Shown: one piece after another, positions 58,212 through 64,000 of the stretch
Layout: every line of letters begins with the position of its first letter
Numbering within the stretch: the first letter of the stretch is position 1
Translations under genes and position numbers: made by a program
NCBI RefSeq assembly: GCF_003324565.1
Contig: NZ_QOLA01000017.1
Coordinates: forward strand, 121,653-185,652
DNA length: 64,000 bases
Direction of reading: 5' to 3'
Source: Streptomyces sp. SDr-06
GTDB lineage: Bacteria; Actinomycetota; Actinomycetes; Streptomycetales; Streptomycetaceae
The notes under the pieces: model-generated
What the model was told of the DNA's origin: nothing
What the model saw: only the letters and a program-made list of their open reading frames with translations
Database searches by the model: none

Positions 58212-58934
58212 CTACTTGCCGTACTTGCCGCGCGAGGCACGCCGGGACAGCGCGAGGGCCGCGGCCCCGGTGACGACCGCGCCCACGCTCAGCGCGCCCA
58301 GGAGCGAGGCGTTGGAGTCGGCCCCGGTCTCCGCGAGGCGCGGCGGGGACGACGGGGACGGGCTCGTCTCGGGGGTGCCCGGCGGGGCCGTCTCGGGCGG
58401 GGCCGGTGTCTCGGACGGGGTGGTGTCCGGGTACGTGGGCGTGGGGGCCGGCGTCCAGGTGGCCGGCGGAGAGGTGGGCGGCCGCGTCGGCGGGGTGCTG
58501 GCCGGCGGGGTCGGCGCGGGCCAGGTCGGCGTGCCGGTCGGAGTCGGGCCGGAGGGCCAGGTGGGGCTGGGGACGGGGGTGGGGGACTGCTCGGGGGGCG
58601 TGCCCGTGGGGGCCGGTGAGCACGGCTTCTCCTGGCCGTACCCGGACTCCTCGGTGAAGCCGCCGTAGCCGGGCGGCGGTTGCTCCTCCTCGCCCCCCAT
58701 GGCGGCGACGGGGTGGCGTCCTCGGTCCTTCGCGCCGTGCCGGGCGGAGGTGCCGGGGCCGGAGCGCGAGCCGTACTCCGTTCCCTCCCCGGCGCCGGAC
58801 TGCTGGGCGCACGTGCCGTGCGGCGACGCCGTGACGGGGTGGCCCGCGGCGTGCGCCGCATACCCAGAGCCCAGCGCGGAGACCAGGCCCGCGACGAGGG
58901 CGGCCCGCGCTGCGGGACCCGTGAACTTGTACAT
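58212..58934 (-). CDS. Sortase-anchored Pro/Thr-rich surface protein (LAETG)
   Basis: The 240-residue secreted protein has a signal peptide (1-30), a Gly/Glu-rich region (GGEEEQPPPGYGGFTEESGY), a long Pro/Thr/Ser stalk (about 105-198) and a C-terminal LAETG sorting signal (200-204) with hydrophobic helix and SRRASRGKYGK tail. Class E sortase should link it to the wall. The two Cys flank the middle region. The N-terminal head has no known domain. The start is ATG 58934. Confidence 0.85.
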   Translation of the reverse strand: MYKFTGPAARAALVAGLVSALGSGYAAHAAGHPVTASPHGTCAQQSGAGEGTEYGSRSGPGTSARHGAKDRGRHPVAAMGGEEEQPPPGYGGFTEESGYGQEKPCSPAPTGTPPEQSPTPVPSPTWPSGPTPTGTPTWPAPTPPASTPPTRPPTSPPATWTPAPTPTYPDTTPSETPAPPETAPPGTPETSPSPSSPPRLAETGADSNASLLGALSVGAVVTGAAALALSRRASRGKYGK

Positions 58935-59110
58935 GCCTGCGACCCTTCAACAGGAAATCCGGAGGGGGATCAGATGCTGATACGCATAATTGGGATCGGC
59001 GCCGACCCGGCCCCTGGACCACGCGCGCGGCGAGGCACAGACAACCCGTCCGGCGCAGCCCGCACCCCCGCACGGCCCACAGCCGGGCCGCCGGATCCGG
59101 TTGCGAGAGG

Positions 59111-60088
59111 TCACGGCGCGCGGTAGGCGCGCGCCGCCTCGGGATTGAGGCCGCACTCCCACACGCCGTGCGGGCAGTAGTCGGTCAGGGTCTGGTAGAC
59201 GGGCCGGTACCGGTGGAACCAGGCGGCCATCCGGCGGACGTACTCCGCGTCGTCCCCGTTGCGGAAGAGCCCCCACTCCGGGTACGACACGGGCTTGCGG
59301 TGCCGGGCGGCGAACTCCACCTGGGCCCGCAGCCCGTACGGCTCCTCGACCTGGTCCCAGAACGACAGGCCCGCGGGCTGGTCGTAGGAGTCCATGCCGA
59401 CGATGTCCACGACGTCGTCGCCCGGATAGCACTCCGTCCACGGCACGGCGTCCCGCCCCCGGTTCGGCGCGAAGTCGAAGCGGAACCTCTGCCCCGGCAC
59501 CGAACGCATCGCCGTGACGACGCGGCGCCAGTACGCCCGCCACGCGGCGGGGTCCGGGCCGCACCGGTGGGTATAGGTGACGCCGTTCATCTCCCAGCCC
59601 AACACCACGACGGTGTCCGGGAGTTCAAGGGTCACGAGGAGTTCGGCCAGCTTCACGAAATGGCCGTCGAACGCGCCCCGGGCGCCTTGCCCGAGCAGTT
59701 CCCGTACCCCCTCGTCGGGTACGCCGTCCTCGTTGCGGTCCAGCATCGGCACGTTGAGGACGAAGAGCCGGTCCGCGCGCTGGTGGCGCCAGCGAGCCCA
59801 GGGCGCGAGCAGCCCCGGCGGGCCCTCGATGTCGCTCCAGGTCCCGCCCGGCAGATAGGTGTGCCCCGCGCGCAGCGGGCCCCGGCCGCGCCACTGCTCG
59901 ACCGCCGCGATCCGGGCCACGCCCTCCTCGTCCGACCCGGTGAAGACGCCCGCCGCGGTGCTGGACGCGGGGGGCATCGGGCGCGGGGGGCGGCGGTCGT
60001 CCGAGGCGAGCGGCAGCAGCGCCGAGACCGCCAGGGCCAGCGCGCACAGCGCGGCCTTCCACGAGGGCGGGCCGCCCCGGGCCGTCAG
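59111..60088 (-). CDS. Secreted GH26-like glycosidase, paralogue 2 (probable CTG start)
   Basis: The catalytic part is clearly paralogous to the protein at 41230: GHTYLPGGTWSDIEG, VVLGWEMNGVTYTHRCGPDP, DVVDIVGMDSYDQPAG and SYPEWGLFRNGDD, with both catalytic Glu. It lacks the C-terminal linker and tail. The first in-frame ATG (59977) is inside the mature domain. The frame continues upstream through a good signal peptide (KAALCALALAVSALLPLAS) but offers no ATG, GTG or TTG. A CTG at 60088 overlaps the previous stop as CTGA, after GGGGAG, and is my preferred start. Confidence 0.75.
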   Translation of the reverse strand: MTARGGPPSWKAALCALALAVSALLPLASDDRRPPRPMPPASSTAAGVFTGSDEEGVARIAAVEQWRGRGPLRAGHTYLPGGTWSDIEGPPGLLAPWARWRHQRADRLFVLNVPMLDRNEDGVPDEGVRELLGQGARGAFDGHFVKLAELLVTLELPDTVVVLGWEMNGVTYTHRCGPDPAAWRAYWRRVVTAMRSVPGQRFRFDFAPNRGRDAVPWTECYPGDDVVDIVGMDSYDQPAGLSFWDQVEEPYGLRAQVEFAARHRKPVSYPEWGLFRNGDDAEYVRRMAAWFHRYRPVYQTLTDYCPHGVWECGLNPEAARAYRAP

Positions 60089-60315
60089 AGCTCCCCGGCC
60101 GTGCCGCCCCCGCGCTGGAGGGCCCCGCTCAGCGAGGCGACGCCGGAGGTCAGCGTCTCGGCGACCTTGCCGTCGCCGCCCAGGACCTTGGGTTGGCCGA
60201 ACTCGGTGACGCTGCCGTGGCCCGAGCCGGTGTCGGCCGCGGCGATCCCGGGCGCGGCCAGGAGGAGGAGCGAGGCCACGGCGGCGGCGCCCCTGAGGCG
60301 GTGGTGAGTGTTCAT
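60085..60315 (-). CDS. Small secreted protein
   Basis: This 76-residue protein has a signal peptide (to about GIAAADT) and a Gly/Ser-rich mature part of about 50 residues (GSVTEFGQPKVLGGDGKV, LTSGVASLSGALQRGGG). It has no Cys. The start is ATG 60315. It overlaps the downstream glycosidase frame by 4 nt (CTGA), so the two are probably coupled. Family unknown. Confidence 0.72.
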   Translation of the reverse strand: MNTHHRLRGAAAVASLLLLAAPGIAAADTGSGHGSVTEFGQPKVLGGDGKVAETLTSGVASLSGALQRGGGTAGEL

Positions 60316-60373
60316 GCCCGGTACAACGCCGTGTGCGCGGGGAGGGTACGCGCGGCGGGGCGCACCCGGGAGT

Positions 60374-61645
60374 TCAGGGGTTGGTCACATCAAATGCGAA
60401 GTGCTGCCTGCGGACGCGGTGGTCGAAGTTGGACGTGCCGAGCTCCGGGGCGCCGAGCGCGCGCACGGCCAGCGGCCTCGTCAGCAGCTCCCGCAGCACC
60501 GCCTTGATCTCCAGCCGTGCCAGATGCGCGCCCAGGCAGTAGTGCGGTCCTCCGCCGCCGTATCCGAGGTGCGGATTGGGGTCGCGGGTGATGTCGAAGG
60601 CGTCCGGGTCGGTGAAGACGGACGCGTCGCGGTTGGCGGACGCGTACAGCAGCATGACCTTGTCGCCGGGCAGGAAGGTGTGGCCCGACAGGACGTAGCG
60701 GGTGGTGACGGTCCGGCGGAACTGGATGATCGGCGTCGAGTGCCGCACGATCTCGTCGACGGCGCCGTCGGCGTACCGCTCGAAGTCCGCTCGGAGCAGG
60801 GCGAGTTGATCCGGGTGGTCGGTGAGCAGGGCGAGCGCGTGGGCGATGGCGTTGCGCGTCGTCTCGACGCCGGCTACCAGCAACAGGGAGAAGAAGGAGC
60901 CGAGTTGGCGGTAGCTCAGGGACTGGCCGTCCAGGTCGGCGCGGACCAGGGCCGAGATGAGGTCGCCGGTCGGGCGCCGCCGCCGCTCGCGGCCGAGCCG
61001 GGCCACCGTCAGCTCCATCCGGGCCAGCGCCCGCAACCCCTTGCCGGGGCTCAGCAGCCGGGCGCCGAGGCCGCGCCGCACCCCGGCGTGCTCCGAGGCG
61101 CGGTCGATCTGCCGGGCGATCCGGTGCCGGTAGGCGTCGGGCACGCCCAGCATCGCGCAGATGACCTCGAACGACATCCGGGAGGCCACGGCGGAGACGA
61201 ACTCGTCGGGCCGCGCGGCGACCATGTCGTCCACGATGCGTACGGCCAGCTCGCGGATGCTGACCTCGGTCTCGGCGAGGAGCCGCGGCGTGAAGGCCTG
61301 TTGGACGATGCGGCGCAGCCGGGCGTGGTCGGCGCCGTCCAGGTTGACCATCGAATCGCCGAACACGGCGCGCACCCAGCGCGCGGGCTCCGGCGAGGTG
61401 ACGCCCGGGGCGCTCGCGAAGATCCGCGGCAACCGGCTGGCCTTGAGGACGTCGGCGTGCCGGACCAGCGCGTAGAAGCCCCGCTCGGGGCGGTGCCGGG
61501 TGGCCCGGCGCTCGGTGAAGAACGCCGGGCGCGGCTCGGCGCGCAACTCCGCGAAGCGCGCGAGGCGCTGAGCGGGGGGCAGCCTCCAGAACGCCGGGTC
61601 GGCGAGGTCGGCGGTGGGGGCGGGGGCCGTCGGGGGGTGTGTCAC
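60374..61645 (-). CDS. Cytochrome P450
   Basis: This 423-residue P450 has all signatures: I-helix VAGVETTRN, K-helix DEIVR (ExxR), PERF-like region and heme-Cys loop LGYGGGGPHYCLGAHLAR. It is cytoplasmic. The start is GTG 61645. No redox partner or pathway gene is adjacent; it stands between surface-protein genes. A 45-nt G/A-rich tract (61676-61720) lies upstream. The substrate is unknown. Confidence 0.93.
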   Translation of the reverse strand: MTHPPTAPAPTADLADPAFWRLPPAQRLARFAELRAEPRPAFFTERRATRHRPERGFYALVRHADVLKASRLPRIFASAPGVTSPEPARWVRAVFGDSMVNLDGADHARLRRIVQQAFTPRLLAETEVSIRELAVRIVDDMVAARPDEFVSAVASRMSFEVICAMLGVPDAYRHRIARQIDRASEHAGVRRGLGARLLSPGKGLRALARMELTVARLGRERRRRPTGDLISALVRADLDGQSLSYRQLGSFFSLLLVAGVETTRNAIAHALALLTDHPDQLALLRADFERYADGAVDEIVRHSTPIIQFRRTVTTRYVLSGHTFLPGDKVMLLYASANRDASVFTDPDAFDITRDPNPHLGYGGGGPHYCLGAHLARLEIKAVLRELLTRPLAVRALGAPELGTSNFDHRVRRQHFAFDVTNP

Positions 61646-61732
61646 GCTCGCACCGTCCTGGCCGCCGCGCGGCTGGGGGGAGGGGGGGAGGGGGGAGGGG
61701 GGAGAGGATGGGGGGCGGGAAGTGCCGAGGGG

Positions 61733-62011
61733 TCAGCTGACCAGGTCGTGCCCGGCCTTCACCGCGTCGCGGGCGGCGGTGACCGCCTCGGTCCCGGCCT
61801 TGACGCCGCCCTTCACGGCGGTCACCTTCTCGCCCACCTTGTCCCCGAGGACGCTTTCGGCCGCGGGCTTGATCTGCCCGCCGGCGGCGCTCGTGGTCCG
61901 GGCCGCACTGCTGAGGGTGCCGCCCAGGTCGAAGGCGTGCGCGGACGGGGACAGGGCGGCGGCGAGCGCGGTTCCGGCTGCGGCGGCGGCAAAGTATCGA
62001 CGTACGTTCAT
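61733..62011 (-). CDS. Small secreted protein
   Basis: This 92-residue protein has a signal peptide (1-26, ending PSAHAFD) and a Lys/Ala/Val-rich mature part of about 65 residues, predicted helical (VLGDKVGEKVTAVKGGVKAG, EAVTAARDAVKAGHDLV). It has no Cys. The ATG at 62011 is the obvious signal start; the frame upstream is antisense to other genes. Family unknown. Confidence 0.72.
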   Translation of the reverse strand: MNVRRYFAAAAAGTALAAALSPSAHAFDLGGTLSSAARTTSAAGGQIKPAAESVLGDKVGEKVTAVKGGVKAGTEAVTAARDAVKAGHDLVS

Positions 62012-62176
62012 GTCGCCTACAACGCACGAGCCGGGCCAAGGGCACGCCCCGTCGGGCCACGCGCCGCGGATGGGCTCCGCATTGCTGCAAGCAGGCGAAT
62101 TTTGCACTGATCCGGCAACCGGGGTCGTTCTTGCAGGGCGACACGGCCGAGTAGTCGAGAGAAGGAAAAGAACTCC

Positions 62177-62677
62177 ATGGGAATCAGCACACGCGCGGGT
62201 CTGGCGAGCGTCATGGCGTGCATGGCGACCGCGGCGGCCGTGGCGCCGGCCGCGGCGGCCCCGGCCGTTCCGGTCGTCGTACCCCTCGGCGCCCTGAACA
62301 CGGTCCTCCCGTTCGAGGCCCCCACCCTGAGCACGGGCATGCCGCTCCCCGTTCCCGGCGTCCCCGACGGCCCGCGCTATGTGAAGGGCAACCTGATGCC
62401 GAAGAACATGGTCCCGGCGGTGCCGATCGAGTCCGCGGTGCCCGACACCCACCTCGGTGCGCCGCTGCCCGACCCGCTGTCCTCCCGCGTCCTCGGCACC
62501 CCCGCGCTGATCAGCCCCGACAGCGCGCTGCACGTCGTCACGCCCGGCGCGGACCTCGGCGCCCCGCTCAGCCAGCCGCGCGCCGCGCTGTTCGGGCTGC
62601 CCGCCGTCACCCTGCCGAAGGCCGGTCTGACGGCCCCCGCCGTCCAGGGCGCACCCGCCGCCACGGCGAGCTTCTGA
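62177..62677 (+). CDS. Secreted Pro/Leu/Val-rich protein
   Basis: The 166-residue protein has a signal peptide (to about AAAAPAV) and a mature region rich in Pro, Leu and Val with short repeated elements (PLGALNTVLPFEAPTLSTGM, LGAPLPDPLSSRVLG, DLGAPLSQPRAALFGLP). It has no Cys and no sorting signal. The ATG at 62177 has GAAGGA upstream. It is divergent from the small secreted protein at 61733. Family unknown. Confidence 0.8.
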   Translation: MGISTRAGLASVMACMATAAAVAPAAAAPAVPVVVPLGALNTVLPFEAPTLSTGMPLPVPGVPDGPRYVKGNLMPKNMVPAVPIESAVPDTHLGAPLPDPLSSRVLGTPALISPDSALHVVTPGADLGAPLSQPRAALFGLPAVTLPKAGLTAPAVQGAPAATASF

Positions 62678-62729
62678 CCTTCCGGCGCCCCGCGCACCGG
62701 TCCACCACCCCCAGCCCAGGAGCCCGGCC

Positions 62730-63335
62730 ATGCCCCGTCCGCCCAGAACCGTCCTCGCCGCGCTGCTCGCCCTCACCGCCGTCACGGCGCTCGCGACCGG
62801 GGACGCGGCGGCCGCGCCCGGCCGGCCCGACCCGCACCGGGCGGGTGTGGGGCAGGACGCGCTGCCGCCGTGGCCCGCGCCCGCCGACGCGTCCGCGGCG
62901 GTCGCGGCGGCGGGCCTGGAGATGCTGTCCGCCGAGGGCATGGTGCAGCACACCCACACCCATCTGGACGTCCTCGTCGACGGCCGGCCCGTCACCGTCC
63001 CCGCCTCGATCGGCATCGACGAGCCGCGCCGCCGCATCAGCCCCCTGCACACCCATGACACCAGCGGCGTGATCCACGTCGAGTCGCCGCGGCGGGCGGA
63101 GTTCACGCTCGGCCAGTTCATGGCCGAGTGGCAGGTGCCGCTCGGCCAGGACCGCATCGGCGGCCTGCACGCGGGCCGCGGCCGCCATCTGACGGCGTAC
63201 GTCAATGGCCGCAAGGCCGCCGGGAACCCCGCGGCGATCGTGCTGCACGCCCACGACGAGATCGCCCTCGTGTTCGCGCGGGACACCGACCGCGGGCCCG
63301 TCCCTAAGGACTACGCCTGGCCGCACGGCCTGTAG
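62730..63335 (+). CDS. Secreted histidine-motif protein of unknown function
   Basis: This 201-residue protein has a signal peptide (to about AAAAPGR) and a compact domain with three His clusters: VQHTHTHLDVLVDG, SPLHTHDTSGVIHVESP and IVLHAHDEIALVF. The spacing suggests a metal-binding beta-rich (cupin-like) fold; similar proteins are known in actinobacteria without assigned function. It starts at ATG 62730 after CAGGAG, 52 nt behind the previous secreted-protein gene. It may bind copper or zinc outside the cell. Confidence 0.78.
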   Translation: MPRPPRTVLAALLALTAVTALATGDAAAAPGRPDPHRAGVGQDALPPWPAPADASAAVAAAGLEMLSAEGMVQHTHTHLDVLVDGRPVTVPASIGIDEPRRRISPLHTHDTSGVIHVESPRRAEFTLGQFMAEWQVPLGQDRIGGLHAGRGRHLTAYVNGRKAAGNPAAIVLHAHDEIALVFARDTDRGPVPKDYAWPHGL

Positions 63336-63437
63336 GAGGCGCGGCGCCGCCGGTGCGAGCGGTCCGACTGAGCGTTTCTCCGCACGGGTCGGCGGGCCGT
63401 GCGGAACAGGATCCGTGTCGCGGCGCGGACAGTGGGC

Positions 63438-63484
63438 CAGCAGCTCCTGCCCGGGGTTCTACTCCCCCCGGACAGGAGCTGCTG
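63438..63484 (+). terminator. Long hairpin terminator
   Basis: CAGCAGCTCCTG-C-CCGGGG (63438-63456) pairs with CCCCGG-A-CAGGAGCTGCTG (63466-63484): an 18-bp stem with one C-A mismatch. Confidence 0.85.
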
Positions 63485-63571
63485 TCCTGTACGGCCGTCC
63501 GGGGAGGTAGGCCTGTCGGGTGAGAGCGGGGGTCGGCCGTGTCCGCTCCCGCCGCTCCCCGTTGTGCACAC

Positions 63572-63865
63572 GTGATCTCAACACGACGTATCGCCACAGT
63601 CCTTGCCGTCGCCGCCGGTGTCTCGGGTCTCGCCCTGTCGACGGCGAGTGCCGCCGGGCCCCTCGACAAGCTGGTCAAGCCGATCAACCCGGTCAGCGAG
63701 CTCGACACCATCGCCACGACCAACATCCCCGCCCAGTACACGGCCCAGCTCCCCACGGTCAAGAACCAGCTGGCCGGGCTCAATCACCTCAACGACCTGC
63801 GCCAGCTGACCCAGCTCACCGACCAGGCCGCCCCGGTGCTCAACCTGCTGCCCACGGCGGGATGA
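63572..63865 (+). CDS. Small secreted protein
   Basis: This protein of about 97 residues has a signal peptide (ISTRRIATVLAVAAG to TASAAGP) and a mature part of about 68 residues (LDKLVKPINPVSELDTIATT, LPTVKNQLAGLNHLNDLRQL). It has no Cys. GTG 63572 gives a clean signal peptide but no good ribosome binding site; GTG 63539 is an alternative. Leu/Asn-rich helices resemble the small protein at 53916. Confidence 0.75.
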   Translation: MISTRRIATVLAVAAGVSGLALSTASAAGPLDKLVKPINPVSELDTIATTNIPAQYTAQLPTVKNQLAGLNHLNDLRQLTQLTDQAAPVLNLLPTAG

Positions 63866-63902
63866 CGTACCCCCGCGCCCGTGCTGTGGAGCGGGGGTCC
63901 GC

Positions 63903-64000
63903 GTCAGAGGAGCCCCAGGTCCAGCAGGTGATGATCGCGGTCGTGGTGCCAGCCGTGGTGATGGTGGCAGTCACCGTCGTGATCGTGGTCGTGTGCCGCT
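63903..64000 (-). CDS. C-terminus of a His-rich protein (partial)
   Basis: A minus-strand frame enters from the right edge and ends at TGA (63905-63903). The visible 31 residues are very rich in His and Asp (HDHDHDGDCHHHHGWHHDRD) and end in LLDLGLL. The start lies outside the window. The metal-binding look matches other His-rich surface proteins of this region, but no family can be given. Confidence 0.6.

Noticed and set aside
59977..59979. ATG at 59977 as the start of the second GH26-like gene
   Set aside because: It removes a good in-frame signal peptide and has no ribosome binding site.
61676..61720. G/A-rich tract upstream of the P450 gene
   Set aside because: Simple low-complexity sequence without a conserved motif; a G-quadruplex is possible but not supported further.

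Overview
The window looks like a chromosomal segment of a Streptomyces species. It is very GC-rich, genes often start with GTG or TTG, and neighbouring genes are frequently joined by 4-nt ATGA/GTGA overlaps. The gene content is diagnostic: a conservon, chaplins, rodlins and a melC tyrosinase operon. No phage, plasmid, transposase or CRISPR signature was found.

Region 1 (1-16 kb) is mixed housekeeping. It holds the end of a DNA polymerase III delta' gene, a secreted Tap/Slp-type peptidase lipoprotein, tRNA-Thr(CGT), and a beta-glucosidase/MFS sugar operon. Next come a histidine phosphatase, a SigE-family sigma factor with a membrane partner, a PolA-like polymerase, a LuxR-type regulator carrying an ATPase domain, a quinone oxidoreductase, a GDSL hydrolase, two secreted proteins and serC. 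A dispersed intergenic repeat follows serC.

Region 2 (16-26 kb) is a six-gene conservon read leftward: CvnA kinase-like protein, CvnB roadblock, CvnC DUF742, CvnD GTPase and two P450s. The first P450 has ExxW in place of the K-helix ExxR, as in the CYP157 group. To its right are a fused FAD/Fe-S oxidase and an EamA exporter.

Region 3 (26-37 kb) is a rightward acyl-CoA catabolic cluster: TIGR03084 protein, AtuA-like protein, acyl-CoA carboxylase beta and alpha, acyl-CoA dehydrogenase, acyl-CoA ligase, enoyl-CoA hydratase and a TetR regulator. A perfect GCAAGC-AC-GCTTGC palindrome before the first gene is a likely operator. A repeat element with 35-bp inverted ends interrupts the cluster.

Region 4 (37-64 kb) is a cell-surface locus. 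It has three rodlins, five short chaplins, one long sortase-anchored chaplin with a His/Pro repeat, a second LAxTG-anchored protein, two GH26-like secreted glycosidase paralogues, and an eight-gene polysaccharide operon (two glycosyltransferases, sugar-phosphate transferase, Wzy-like ligase, MurJ-like flippase, deacetylase, Wzz-like protein, CelD-type acyltransferase). It also has the melC1-melC2 tyrosinase operon, a VKOR-type thiol oxidase, a P450 and several small secreted proteins. Matches to the sigma-BldN pattern (CGTnAC-N16-CGTTGA) precede most rodlin and chaplin genes. The gene set suggests coordinated building of the aerial hyphal sheath together with a glycan, with VKOR possibly forming chaplin disulfides. 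That functional link is inference.
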